Assembly (NCBI RefSeq): GCF_901472535.1
Contig: NZ_LR590470.1
Span: 744,001-808,000, forward strand
Direction of reading: 5' to 3'
Length of the DNA stretch: 64,000 nt
Source of the DNA: Sphingobacterium daejeonense
Lineage (GTDB): Bacteria; Bacteroidota; Bacteroidia; Sphingobacteriales; Sphingobacteriaceae
The notes below the pieces were generated by a model. That model was not told the DNA's origin. It worked only from the letters and a program-made list of their open reading frames with translations, and searched no databases. The translations under genes were made by a program, and so were the position numbers. Shown here in pieces: positions 38,614-48,599 of this stretch. The first letter of the stretch is position 1. Every line of letters starts with the position of its first letter.

Positions 38614-39462
38614 CTAATGAGAAAGTAATATATTGTCAATTAAACGTACGTTTTCAACCCATGCAGCAATTAATCCTACGTACCCTTTGCCTTCTTCCAA
38701 CTTAGTTACAGGACTCAAGGATTTTGTTTCGCAGATACTCAAATATTCTAACTCCACCTCAGGATTTGAAGCAATAATCGCTTTTGCTCCTTCTAATAGT
38801 TCCTCAACAGATTTATTATCCAGGTTGTCTTTTATATACCTGAGAGACTTAATAAGGGTTAAAGCATTCTCCTTGCCAGCTTCTGTAAGACGAGCATTGC
38901 GTGAGCTCAATGCCAATCCTTTTTCATTCCTTACAATAGGACAGATCAACAGTTTGATATCAAGGTTCTTGATTTCTAACATGCGTTGTATGACCATAAC
39001 TTGTTGAAAGTCTTTTTGTCCAAAGCAAGCTTGGTTGGGTTTTACGAGGTCAAAAAGCTTATAAACGATTTGTGTAACACCCTGAAAGTGGCCTGGACGG
39101 TGTTCTCCTTCCCAAATACGATCTAAATCTCCGAGGTCAATTTGCCATTGAGGGTCATTTTCAGGATACATTTCCTCGACTGAAGGCAAAAATAGAATGT
39201 CGCAACCAACAGACTCTAAGAGGGCGATGTCATTTTCAATGGGTCTGGGGTATTTCTCAAGATCCTTAGGGTCATTGAACTGGGTCGGATTGACGAAAAT
39301 ACTACAGATTGTTACATCGGTCGAAGGCTTGGCGTAATTAATTAAAGATAAGTGACCTTCATGCAGTGCACCCATGGTAGGGACCAAGGTGATGACTTTA
39401 TTTTCTTTGCGGATTCCACTCAATTCTTGTTGGAGTTCCTGCTTAGTGCGAAATATTTTCAC
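38614..39462 (-). CDS. panC: Pantothenate synthetase
   Basis: This enzyme ligates pantoate and beta-alanine with ATP in the cytoplasm. The motifs VPTMGALHEGHLSLI (HxGH), VNPTQFNDPKDLEKYPR, CFGQKDFQQ and ALSSRNARL are all present. No ATG fits. GTG at 39462 gives MKIFRTKQELQ, the expected start, with TTG at 39468 as an alternative. It is divergent from the GT5-like gene. Confidence 0.96.
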   Translation of the reverse strand: MKIFRTKQELQQELSGIRKENKVITLVPTMGALHEGHLSLINYAKPSTDVTICSIFVNPTQFNDPKDLEKYPRPIENDIALLESVGCDILFLPSVEEMYPENDPQWQIDLGDLDRIWEGEHRPGHFQGVTQIVYKLFDLVKPNQACFGQKDFQQVMVIQRMLEIKNLDIKLLICPIVRNEKGLALSSRNARLTEAGKENALTLIKSLRYIKDNLDNKSVEELLEGAKAIIASNPEVELEYLSICETKSLSPVTKLEEGKGYVGLIAAWVENVRLIDNILLSH

Positions 39463-39535
39463 GTGCAAAAATTATGAAATAAGGTGCAAAAATGGGCAAT
39501 AATCTTTAAATTATAAAATGATGATTTTTAATCAA

Positions 39536-39566
39536 TTGTAAAATTGATAAATTAATTGTATCTTTG
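39536..39566 (+). promoter_or_regulatory. Bacteroidota-type promoter of the GT5-like gene
   Basis: The perfect -7 box TATCTTTG (39559-39566) is preceded, about 20 bp upstream, by a TTG(T) -33 element at 39536. The predicted start of transcription near 39573 leaves a leader of about 36 nt before the ATG at 39609. Confidence 0.6.
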
Positions 39567-39608
39567 TAGACCGATTTTACTATTCAATAATATAAAAAAC
39601 AGTTGGAG

Positions 39609-40430
39609 ATGGCAAAAACGAAAATCTTGTTTATAACCCATGAAATGTCGCCTTTCCTTGAATTAAGTAAAATTTCTGAAATAACACGCCAGTTACCACA
39701 TGCTATGCAAGAAAAAGGGTTCGAAATCCGAATTCTCATGCCGCGTTTTGGTAATATTAATGAGCGCAGAAATCGTCTTCATGAAGTGATAAGGTTGTCG
39801 GGAATGAACATTGTGGTGGACAATAATGATAATCCGCTAATTATTAAGGTAGCATCCTTGCCAGCAGCAAGAATGCAGGTGTACTTCTTGGATAATGAAG
39901 AATACTTTCAGCGGAAAAAAGTTTTTCGTGATGAGCAGGGAAAAGGATTTGCAGACAACAACGAACGTTCATTGTTCTTCTGTAAAGGAGCCTTGGAAAC
40001 CGTTAAAAAACTCGGTTGGTCACCAGATGTAGTGCACTGTCATGGATGGTTTACAGCAATGGTACCAGCGTATTTGAAAACAGTGTATCAAGACGACCCA
40101 ACCTTCAAAGACTCCAAAGTGTTCTTCTCATTGTACAATGAGGATTTCGGAAATGATTCATTAGGAACAAAGTATGCTGAGATGGCTGCACAAACAGATA
40201 TCGAAGCAGAAAAACTTAAGGATTATGCCTCAGGAAGCTATGTAGACATCTATAAAGGAGCACTGTCCTTTACCGATGTAGCTGTAAAAGCTGATGCAGA
40301 TATCAATCCGGAAATCCTAGCTTACATCCAAGAGAACAACATCCGTACCTTCGAACCATCATCAGATGAAGACTATGAAGCATTCTCTGAATTATACGAT
40401 GAGTTCGTAAACGAAGAAGTTTCAGCGTAA
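39609..40430 (+). CDS. GT5 (glycogen/starch synthase) N-terminal-domain-only protein
   Basis: This is a 273-residue protein similar only to the N-terminal Rossmann domain of glycogen synthase (ILFITHEMSPFLELSKISEI, LPHAMQEKGFEIRILMPRF, WSPDVVHCHGWFTAMVPAYL). The ADP-glucose-binding KTGGL motif of true synthases is replaced by LELSKI, and the whole C-terminal nucleotide-binding domain is missing. The gene nonetheless ends naturally, with an acidic tail and a strong terminator. The form is known in Bacteroidota genomes as glycogen/starch synthase, but it is unlikely to be a normal synthase. It could be regulatory or bind glucan. Confidence 0.85.
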   Translation: MAKTKILFITHEMSPFLELSKISEITRQLPHAMQEKGFEIRILMPRFGNINERRNRLHEVIRLSGMNIVVDNNDNPLIIKVASLPAARMQVYFLDNEEYFQRKKVFRDEQGKGFADNNERSLFFCKGALETVKKLGWSPDVVHCHGWFTAMVPAYLKTVYQDDPTFKDSKVFFSLYNEDFGNDSLGTKYAEMAAQTDIEAEKLKDYASGSYVDIYKGALSFTDVAVKADADINPEILAYIQENNIRTFEPSSDEDYEAFSELYDEFVNEEVSA

Positions 40431-40449
40431 GCTGAAAATAAAAGGAATC

Positions 40450-40490
40450 AAAAAAAGGTCACTGAGGAATACCCTCAGCGACCTTTTTTT
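40450..40490 (+). terminator. Strong rho-independent terminator
   Basis: AAAAAAAGGTC-ACTGAGG / CCTCAGC-GACCTTTTTTT forms a long stem with one mismatch and a five-base loop right after the GT5-like gene. The core GGTCACTGAG recurs in the terminator at 61174. Confidence 0.93.
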
Positions 40491-40884
40491 GTGTAGGATA
40501 AAGTTGGAAAGGTAAGGTGGGATTTGTTGCCAATTTCATTGAATTGTGCTAGAATAGTTACACTTCTCAGGCCAATGTCAACCTCATCGGTTTTGCAGGT
40601 TTATTAATATCCAACACCGTAGTTACCGTCCAAACTGATCATCACCTTGAAATGTCCAATGTCTTATGCCTATTTCCCCAAAAATAGCCCCTTAAAAAAA
40701 AAGAACCTGTCATTCCAGAGCTTTAGCTCTGGAAACTATTTTTTGGTTATAAAGGTTATACACCTAGCGGGCAGCATCGTTAACTTAATGACATTGCCCG
40801 CTAGGGGTGCCACTATTCTACCACCACATAAACATCTTACCCACCTCAAATTATATCATCGAAATAATCCCTATCTTCGCTCTT
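40491..40884. repeat. Intergenic region with two long hairpins (40713-40734 and 40761-40809)
   Basis: There is no gene in this stretch. A perfect 10-bp stem TTCCAGAGCT / AGCTCTGGAA sits at 40713-40734. Further on, CACCTAGCGGGCA (40761) pairs with TGCCCGCTAGGGGTG (ending 40809) around a centre that itself folds (TCGTTAA / TTAATGA). Neither has a T-run, so they are not simple terminators and look like a REP-type mobile or structural repeat. A -7-like TATCTTCG at 40872-40879 lies just before ispF. Confidence 0.6.
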
Positions 40885-41370
40885 ATGAAAATAAAGGTAG
40901 GTTTCGGTTTTGACGTTCATCAAATGAAAGAAGGTCATCCATTCGTTGTTGGCGGAGTGACCTTGGATCACCATGCTGGTGCTTTTGGACATTCAGATGC
41001 AGATGTTTTGGCGCATGCAATCTGTGATGCCATATTGGGTGCTGCCAATCTTGAGGACATTGGTTATCATTTTCCGAATACAGATGAGCGTTGGAAAGGT
41101 GCAAATAGCTTAGATCTATTGAGACACTGCATCGTTTTAATCAAAGAAAAAGGCTTTGAATTAGGGAATATTGATGGAATGCTTTGCTTGGAAGCTCCCA
41201 AAATCAAACCCTATATCCCGCAGATGAAAGCTAATATTGCTGAAGCAGCAGGTATTTCTGTAGAGGATGTATCCATTAAAGCTACTACAAATGAACAAAT
41301 GGGATTTATTGGCCGAGAAGAAGGTGTCGTTGCTTATGCGGTTTGTTTATTGGAAAAAATAAATTATTGA
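40885..41370 (+). CDS. ispF: 2-C-methyl-D-erythritol 2,4-cyclodiphosphate synthase
   Basis: This enzyme acts in the MEP pathway of isoprenoid synthesis. Metal ligands are in GFGFDVHQM (Asp and His), the substrate loop is GHSDADVLAHAICDAILGA, and IKATTNEQMGFIGREEG is the C-terminal signature. The start at 40885 fits the family. The frame extends upstream without similarity. Length is 161, normal. Its stop overlaps the convergent MFS gene by 7 bp. Confidence 0.96.
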   Translation: MKIKVGFGFDVHQMKEGHPFVVGGVTLDHHAGAFGHSDADVLAHAICDAILGAANLEDIGYHFPNTDERWKGANSLDLLRHCIVLIKEKGFELGNIDGMLCLEAPKIKPYIPQMKANIAEAAGISVEDVSIKATTNEQMGFIGREEGVVAYAVCLLEKINY

Positions 41371-42581
41371 TTGTTCTGTCTAAAGTAATTGATAGCAATA
41401 ATCACAGCGATCAATGCTAAAAGACTTCCGAGATAAAATGGTGCGCCCGGTAGATACATCGGGCCATTTTTTTTGGTGAAGAATGAAAAAAGGGAGGTCA
41501 TGACCAAAGGGCCAATTATAGCTGTTAAGCTTATAATACTGGTGAGTCCACCTTGAATCTGACCCTGTTCATTCGCAGGGGTATGGTTGGAAATGGAACT
41601 CTGCATTGCAGGCCCCGCAATTCCAGCAAAAACATAGAAAATACTGGTTGCAAACAGTAGGAGGGTAGTGTCAACAATACCAAAAGCAAATAAGGAAATA
41701 CAGTTGAGGAATAGACCCGTGACAATACTTTTCGCCAATCCCAGCTTGGGAATGATAACTCGGATCAATCCAGCTTGAACAATGGTCAATAAAATCCCAA
41801 TCACTCCTAAGGAATATCCGACCATTCTTTCATTCCATTGGAATTTTTCCATAGTAAAATATGACCATGTACTTTGAACGGCATGAGCAGCAATGTTGAT
41901 TAAGAAAATACAGACCACTAAAGGCATGATGATAGGATATTTTTTGATATGTCTGAAACTGCCGATGGGATTTGCGTTTATCCAACGGAAATTACGCCTA
42001 TGTTCTTTTGGCAACGACTCAGGAACAACAAAATAGCCATATAGAAAGTTGAGAAATGTTAGTCCTGCTGCAGCGAAGAAAGGGACTCTTGGTCCGTAAT
42101 GTCCTAAAATTCCACCGATTACCGGACCTATAATAAAACCTAAACCGAAAGCTGCACCGAGCAGACCAAAGTTTTGAGCTTTATTTTCCTTGGTCGAAAC
42201 ATCAGCTATATAGGCTGCCGCGACCGTATGACTGGCGCCAGTAACTCCTGCAACTAGCCGACCTACAAAAAGCCAAAAAATGGAAGGAGCAAAACCAATG
42301 AGCAGATAATTGATAGTAAACCCAAATAAAGAGCATAGCAAAACTGGCCTTCTACCGTAATGGTCACTTAAGTTGCCGAGAATAGCAGCAAAGAAAAATT
42401 GCATAAATGCATAACAGAAGGTTAGCCAACCTCCATATGCCGAAGCTTGACTCAGGTCACCATGGATCAATTCCCGGATCAACGCAGGCATAACCGGAAT
42501 TATAATCCCTAGCCCAATCGAGTCCAATACTACAGTGATAAAAATAAAAAGTAATCCAGCTTGCGATTTTATTTTCGGCAT
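41364..42581 (-). CDS. MFS transporter, TCR/Tet family
   Basis: This is a 12-helix inner-membrane permease of 405 residues. The family start LLFIFITVVLDSIGLGIIIP, the motif GNLSDHYGRRPVLL after helix 2 and GRLVAGVTGASHTVAAAYIAD are typical of TetA-like drug:H+ antiporters. Chromosomal members of this type in Bacteroidota are not proven tetracycline pumps, and no TetR regulator is adjacent. It is intact and ends against ispF. Confidence 0.88.
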   Translation of the reverse strand: MPKIKSQAGLLFIFITVVLDSIGLGIIIPVMPALIRELIHGDLSQASAYGGWLTFCYAFMQFFFAAILGNLSDHYGRRPVLLCSLFGFTINYLLIGFAPSIFWLFVGRLVAGVTGASHTVAAAYIADVSTKENKAQNFGLLGAAFGLGFIIGPVIGGILGHYGPRVPFFAAAGLTFLNFLYGYFVVPESLPKEHRRNFRWINANPIGSFRHIKKYPIIMPLVVCIFLINIAAHAVQSTWSYFTMEKFQWNERMVGYSLGVIGILLTIVQAGLIRVIIPKLGLAKSIVTGLFLNCISLFAFGIVDTTLLLFATSIFYVFAGIAGPAMQSSISNHTPANEQGQIQGGLTSIISLTAIIGPLVMTSLFSFFTKKNGPMYLPGAPFYLGSLLALIAVIIAINYFRQNNQ

Positions 42582-42703
42582 ATCAAACTAAGGTAGTTAT
42601 TTTTTTCTGCCCTCAAATCGATTTAAATAGACAATTTCTATGCTCGAATAATATTTTTTAATACTATGAGACCTAAGATTTATTTACATCGAGAAAAATA
42701 TGG

Positions 42704-42734
42704 TATTTTTGTTGTTGCCAAATGAGAATTGGCA
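42704..42734 (+). promoter_or_regulatory. Promoter -7 box and 5'-end hairpin before the PBP1A gene
   Basis: TATTTTTG (42704-42711) matches TAnnTTTG. Right at the expected RNA start, TGCCAA (42716-42721) pairs with TTGGCA (42729-42734) around ATGAGAA. The leader to the ATG at 42804 would be about 85 nt. No clear -33 box is visible. Confidence 0.4.
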
Positions 42735-42803
42735 CACTTACTGTTTATATGGAAATGAACTTAAAGCAGTAAGGATAAGTTCGTTGTTTCATTAAATTTA
42801 CAA

Positions 42804-45069
42804 ATGAAGAGAGAATCAAAAAGTAGTAAACTTACAGAAGAAGACGTAAAGCGATATACGGGGCTCTTTTGGAAGATATTGTTGGGTTTGGTTGTATTTG
42901 CAGGTCTGTTCCTCCTGAGCGTTAGAATTGGAATATTTGGTAAGTTGCCTACGTTCAAAGATCTTGAAAATCCAAAAAGTAATTTAGCATCAGAAATTCT
43001 GACAGATGACAATAGAGTGTTAGGGACTTATTTCGTTCATAACAGGTCTAATGTAAAATATAATGAATTGGCACCTTCGCTAGTTCATGCCTTGATATCT
43101 ACCGAAGACAAGCGTTTTTACGAGCACTCAGGAATTGACTATTCCCGTACCATGTCTACCATTATTTTGACTTTGGCAGGAAACAAACAAGGGGGAAGTA
43201 CCATCACGCAACAGTTGGCACTGAACTTATTTGCTGAAAAACGTGAAAGAAATCCTATCAAACGTATTATGCAGAAATTCCAAGAATGGATTACAGCAGT
43301 TCGCTTGGAAAGAAACTATACCAAAGAAGAAATTGTAATGATGTATTTCAATACAGTCGACTTTGGTGCATACAATACTTTTGGTATTAAATCTGCCGCA
43401 AGAACTTTCTTCAATACAACTCCAGATAAATTAACGCCAGCACAATCTGCCTTATTGGTGGGTATGCTAAAAGGACCAGGGATTTACTCTCCTGTGCGCT
43501 ATCCTGAAAATGCGCTTCGCAGAAGGAATCTAGTTCTGCAAAATATGCGTGATCAGAATTTTATCACCAATGAAGAGTTTGATAAAGCTAAAGAAGATCC
43601 AATTGGCCTTAAATTAACCATCTCTAATTATGGTGAAGGATTAGCACCATACTTCAGAGCGGTATTAAAAGAAGAAATCAAAAAAGAGTTCCAACGTTTG
43701 GCGATTACAAAACCAGATGGAACACCTTATGATTTGGATCGTGATGGATTAAAAATATATACTCCGATCAATTACAAAATGCAACAATATGCTGAAGAAG
43801 CTCAGAAAGAGTGGATGAGACGCTTGCAGAATGAGTTTGACAAACAATGGAGACGCAGAAATGCATTTACAGGTGACAATGCTAAATTGTTGGTCAGAGG
43901 GATGAAGCGTTCCGATCGTTACAGGGTATTAAAAGCAGAAGGTTTATCTGAAGATCAAATCAAGAAGGAATTCGACAAAAAAGTTCCTATGAACCTATTC
44001 ACTTGGAAAGGTAGTGTGGACACGGTGATGACTCCAATGGACTCTATTAAATATACCAAGCTGTTTTTGCGTAATGCAATGGTTTCGATGGAACCACAAA
44101 ACGGGTTATATCAGAGCATGGGTAGGAGGGATTGACTTTGAACACTTCAAGTATGACCAAGTGAAATTAGGTACACGCCAGGTAGGTTCAACAGCAAAAC
44201 CATTTGTATATGCTTATGCAATCGACAATGGCTATGGTCCTTGTGTTTCTATTCCAAATTACATGCGTACTTATGGAGACTGGACACCAAAAGGAACAAC
44301 TCAAGGTGGTAATCCAATCACGCTTAAGAATGCCATTAAATATTCACAAACTTTGCATCAGCCTATTTGATCAGCGAAGTAGGTGCTGCGAATGTGGCAG
44401 ACTTAACGAAGAGAATGGGAGTAACCTCAAATATACCAAACAACTTATCAATTGCACTAGGTTCTTACGATGCCTCATTGTTTGACATGGTGGGTGCTTA
44501 TTCTGCATTCGTAAATCAAGGTACATGGGTTGAACCAACTATGATCTTACGTATTGAAGATAAAAATGGATCTCCAATCTATGAAAAAGCTCCGAAAGTG
44601 TTGAAAGCATTGAACAGTGAAACCGCTTATGCGATGGTGGATATGTTAAAAGGTGTTGTAGATGGTGGTACAGGATCACGTTTTGAGATGGGATCCTAAT
44701 TTTGGGTGGCTTGAAAAACCCTATCGGAGGTAAAACAGGTACTACCAACGATAAACTCCGATGCTTGGTTTATCGGTATTACACCAGAATTGGTAACAGG
44801 AGTTTGGACCGGCGCTTGAAGATAGAGGAATTAGCTTTAGTAGTATGCAATATGGACAAGGTGCTGCAGCAGCGATGCCGGTATTCGGATTGTATATGAA
44901 CAAAGTATATAAGGACAAAGACCTGAGTTACTCGCAGGAGGATTTCCCGCAGCCTCCAGGTGGTATTACAAGGTTTGAAATGAACTGTTCGAATTACTCG
45001 CAATTCTATGGAAATGACCCGGCGAAGAGTGATTCTCAACTGATGGAAGACGATAGGTTAGGATTTTAA
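42804..45069 (+). CDS. mrcA: Penicillin-binding protein 1A (bifunctional transglycosylase/transpeptidase), frameshifted
   Basis: This is a class A PBP anchored by an N-terminal helix (ILLGLVVFAGLFLLSV). The GT51 domain has ISTEDKRFYEHSGID, GGSTITQQLALNLF and the MMYFNTVDFG block. The transpeptidase domain has STAK in RQVGSTAKPF, a repaired SQN motif (YSQNFASAYL) and KTG in IGGKTGTTND. Breaks occur near 44115, near 44350 (a missing A in CAAACT), near 44690 and near 44745. Repaired length is about 755 residues. PBP1A carrying several frameshifts, in a region where uvrC is also broken, points to sequence errors. Confidence 0.92.
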
Positions 45070-45090
45070 CCGATTCTTTAATAAATTAGA

Positions 45091-45128
45091 CCAGACCTTT
45101 ATTCTTCAAAAATAAAGGTCTGTTTTTT
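45091..45128 (+). terminator. Rho-independent terminator after the PBP1A gene
   Basis: AGACCTTTATT / AATAAAGGTCT with a short loop, followed by a T-run, lies directly after the gene. Confidence 0.9.
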
Positions 45129-45137
45129 TGTGCGACG

Positions 45138-46970
45138 ATGGAATTTAACTATAAAAAAGGAATTAACCAAGATACCTCATAAAACCCCGGGGTCTATCAA
45201 TATTTTGACAAGGATGACACGCTGATCTATGTTGGAAAAGCCAAAAACCTTCGAAATAGGGTGGGTTCATACTTTGTTAATGAAAATCAACTCAACAGTA
45301 AAACAAGGGTTCTGGTCAGAAAAATTAACCGGATCGCTTTTACCATTGTAGATACCGAAATTGATGCTTGGCTGTTGGAAAACAACCTCATCAAAAAGCA
45401 TCAACCCCGATATAACGTCATGTTAAAAGATGACAAGACATATCCATGGATTGTCATCAAAAATGAACCTTTTCCCAGAATCTTCTGGACCAGGAAATAT
45501 ATCAAAGACGGATCAAGATATTATGGGCCTTATGCTTCGGTAGGCATGATGCACATCATTCTGGATATGATCAGGGAATTATTCCCTTTAAGAACCTGCA
45601 ACCTCAGCCTCACACAAGAAAATATAGCCAAAGGAAAATTCAAAGTCTGTTTAGAATATCAGTTAGGCAACTGTTTGGGCCCATGTGAAGGATACCAATC
45701 CGAAGAGAACTATGATCAGAACCTGTCTGATATAAAAGATATTCTGAATGGAAAGATTGCCGTCGTAACAAATCGACTTAAAGATCAAATGAATGCTGCG
45801 GTTCAACAAATGGATTTTGAAGGTGCTCATAAGTTCAAGGTTAAATTGGACAAACTATCCAACTATCAAAGTAAATCTACTGTCGTTAGTTCTTCAATTA
45901 CCAATGTTGACGTTTTCAGCATCGCTTCTGAAGATAATTATGCTTTTGTAAACTTCCTTAAGGTAGTCAACGGTGTAGTTATTCAGACCCAAACAGTGGA
46001 ACTTAAGAAGCGTTTGGATGAAACAAATGAAGAGTTACTGGCAATAGCTATTCCTCAATTGAGGTCAAGATTCAGAAGTCATTCCAGAGAGATAATCGTA
46101 CCTTTTGAATTAGATATCGAAGGTAATGAAGACATCAAGTTTCTTGTCCCTAAACTGGGAGATAAAAAGAAATTATTGGAACTTTCTCAAAAAATGTGGC
46201 TTATTTCAAAAAGGAAAGACTTCTACAATATGAGAAACTGAATCCCGAGGTGAAGGTAGAGCGAATCTTAAAGCAGATGCAAAAGGATCTTCGCTTACCC
46301 CAACTTCCCAGACATATTGAATGTTTTGACAACTCAAATATCCAAGGTAACTACCCTGTTTCAGCAATCGTTGTCTTCAAAGACGCCAAACCTTCCAAAA
46401 AAGGATTACAGGCATTTTAATGTGAAAACCGTGGAGGGACCGAATGACTTCGCTACGATGGAGGAAGCAGTTTTCAGGCGTTATAGAAGACTTTTGGATG
46501 AAGACCAAACATTGCCACAGCTTGTGATCATTGATGGCGGGAAAGGACAGTTAGGGGCAGCATTGAAAAGCCTCAAGTTGCTGGGTATAGAAAAGCAAAT
46601 GACCGTTATTGGTATTGCCAAGAGATTGGAAGAGCTCTATTATCCAGGAGATCAATATCCTATGTACTTGGATAAGAAATCTGAAACCTTAAAAATTATC
46701 CAACATCTAAGGGATGAAGCACACCGTTTTGGTATTACTTTTCATAGAAATCAAAGAAGCCGTAAAACCTTTGTTTCTGAACTTGACAATATCCCCGGAA
46801 TCGGAAAAGTTACGGTTGAGAAACTTTTGAAAACTTTTAAATCAGTCAAAAAAACCCGCGAAGCTTCTGATGAAGAATTAATGAAAGTTTTAAATCTAAA
46901 ACAGCTAAAGGCTTTAAAGAGTTATTTTGGAGAAAAGACGGATGAATCTAAAACCAATAATTTAGATTAG
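45138..46970 (+). CDS. uvrC: UvrABC excinuclease subunit C, frameshifted
   Basis: This is the nucleotide-excision-repair endonuclease. The restored N-terminus from ATG 45138 reads MEFNYKKELTKIPHKTPGVY and gives a GIY-YIG domain (YVGKAKNLRNRVGSYF). Then follow the Cys-rich linker CLEYQLGNCLGPCEGY, a UVR motif (QQMDFEGAHKFKVKL), the RNase H-like domain with IECFDNSNIQG and VIIDGGKGQLGA, and C-terminal helix-hairpin-helix motifs (NIPGIGKVTVEKLLKTFKS). Frame breaks are near 45155, 45190, 46200 and 46410. Total length is about 610 residues, as expected. Confidence 0.93.
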
Positions 46971-46993
46971 GATATATTTTTCCAGATTTACGG

Positions 46994-47326
46994 TTATAAA
47001 AACCCTAATTCCAATTTAGCTTCTTCCGTCATCATATCCTTGGTCCAGGGCGGGTCGAAGGTAAGTTCAACGATTGCCTCATCGATACCATCAATTGCAG
47101 CAACTTTTTGCTGTACTTCATTCATGATCTCGCCAGCAACTGGACATGCTGGGGCAGTTAAGGTCATAACAATCTTAGCCTGCTTATTCTCTTTGGTGAT
47201 GATTTCGTAAATCAGTCCCAGATCAAGTATATTCGCAGGTTTTAATTCAGGGTCATATACGGTTGCCAGAGCCTCTTGAATTTGAGGTGCCAAGCCCAAT
47301 CTGTCCATTATAATGATTGTATTCAT
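46994..47326 (-). CDS. DUF59/MIP18-family metal-sulfur cluster assembly protein
   Basis: This is a 110-residue protein of the DUF59 (SufT/PaaD-like) family that helps iron-sulfur cluster assembly. The blocks VYDPELKPANILDLGLIYEI, MTLTAPACPVAGEI with the conserved Cys, and ELTFDPPWTKDMMTEEAK are diagnostic. The family start may be the internal Met at 47308. It is 3 bp downstream of the glycosyltransferase gene on the same strand, so the two are probably co-transcribed. No suf genes are visible here. Confidence 0.92.
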   Translation of the reverse strand: MNTIIIMDRLGLAPQIQEALATVYDPELKPANILDLGLIYEIITKENKQAKIVMTLTAPACPVAGEIMNEVQQKVAAIDGIDEAIVELTFDPPWTKDMMTEEAKLELGFL

Positions 47327-47329
47327 CTC

Positions 47330-48493
47330 TTAATTTTTTGATTTAGCCAAAACATCAGAATAGATTCTTTCTAATTCGTCCATTACAATGGGTTGGCTAT
47401 ATTTCTCTAAATATTCCTTACGGCAATTTTCCTTGATCTCTTCGATTTTTGCTGCCGGTAAGGATTTCCACTCTGCCAATTTCTGAACCAAATCAATGTG
47501 ATTGTGAGGGTCAAAAAGTAAGCCTGTATACAAAGGTACAACCATTTCAGTTAATATGCCAATACTACTGGCAATGACTGGGGTCCCTAAGGCAAAGGCC
47601 TCCAAAACAGATAAAGGCATCGATTCATAACATACAGAAGGAACAATGACTGCAGTGGCAGACGCAATATTATTACTTAAAGTCTGCTTGTCCTGAAATC
47701 CAAAATATTGTATGTTAGGACTATTGCTAACAATCAATTCAACTTCCTTTTGCAAAGGACCTGTGCCGAATATTTTTAATTTATGATCGGTAGCTTTCCA
47801 AGCATGTAGTAGAGGAAGAATTCCTTTTTCCTCAGACAAGCGTCCAACATAGACAAAATAATCGCTTGGATATTCCTTGTTGACAGCCTCAACCTTTACA
47901 AAATTTGGCTTCACCACAAACTTATCCATCGAAACATTGAATTTGGATTTAGCAAAAATGGATTTTGAAAATTCTGAGAGCGTAATAAATCGATCTATAT
48001 GTTTGAATGTTCCACGTTTTCTATGGATCCAATAAGTGAAGGCTGTCCAAAAGGTTTTGAGATACGAGTTTTCGAGAACTTTTCTCTTTACAGCATCCCA
48101 TGGGAAGTCTTCTTTGATAGAATTCAAGAAAATATTGCCATCATGGAACAGTGTAGCAGAAGGGCATATCAACCGAAAATTATGCAGGGTCATTACCATT
48201 GGAATCTTAATTTTCTTGATATGAAGGATAAACAAAGGCCCAAGAGCATAGTGCATATTGTGGATATGGATAAGGTCAGGTTTAAACTCTTGTATTCTTT
48301 GTTTTATCTTCTTTACTTCTAGCCAATTCATTGGGTAGAGTAAATATTGCAGATATCCCTGGGATCCTTTTTGATTTCTGACGGTATAGAGATCAATCTC
48401 ATGATTCTTCCTCAAAGCCTCCATTTCCTGTCCCATTACAAAATCTTCGCCTCCGATGTGTTGGTATTGATTGTGAATGATGAGTATACGCAT
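47330..48493 (-). CDS. GT4-family glycosyltransferase
   Basis: This is a 387-residue GT-B enzyme. The N-terminal half starts MRILIIHNQYQHIGGEDFV and has IHIHNMHYAL. The C-terminal half has YVGRLSEEKGILPLLHAW, IFGTGPLQKEVE and the EX7E-like ESMPLSVLEAFALGTPVIAS. It is typical of cell-envelope polysaccharide or lipid glycosylation at the cytoplasmic membrane. The acceptor is unknown. It is divergent from the polyprenyl synthase gene. Confidence 0.92.
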   Translation of the reverse strand: MRILIIHNQYQHIGGEDFVMGQEMEALRKNHEIDLYTVRNQKGSQGYLQYLLYPMNWLEVKKIKQRIQEFKPDLIHIHNMHYALGPLFILHIKKIKIPMVMTLHNFRLICPSATLFHDGNIFLNSIKEDFPWDAVKRKVLENSYLKTFWTAFTYWIHRKRGTFKHIDRFITLSEFSKSIFAKSKFNVSMDKFVVKPNFVKVEAVNKEYPSDYFVYVGRLSEEKGILPLLHAWKATDHKLKIFGTGPLQKEVELIVSNSPNIQYFGFQDKQTLSNNIASATAVIVPSVCYESMPLSVLEAFALGTPVIASSIGILTEMVVPLYTGLLFDPHNHIDLVQKLAEWKSLPAAKIEEIKENCRKEYLEKYSQPIVMDELERIYSDVLAKSKN

Positions 48494-48579
48494 AAGTTGA
48501 TCTCTATTTTTCTTTGCAATTTACGGAGTAAAAGGCTAAAATCAAATCCATTCTGTGGTACTAAATCAGCACAAATCCC

Positions 48580-48587
48580 TATCTTCG
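48580..48587 (+). promoter_or_regulatory. -7-like box TATCTTCG before the polyprenyl synthase gene
   Basis: AATCCCTATCTTCG here is shared with the sequence before ispF (40866-40879). TATCTTCG is one base from TAnnTTTG. No clear -33 box is visible. Confidence 0.35.
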
Positions 48588-48599
48588 TGATTATTTTAA

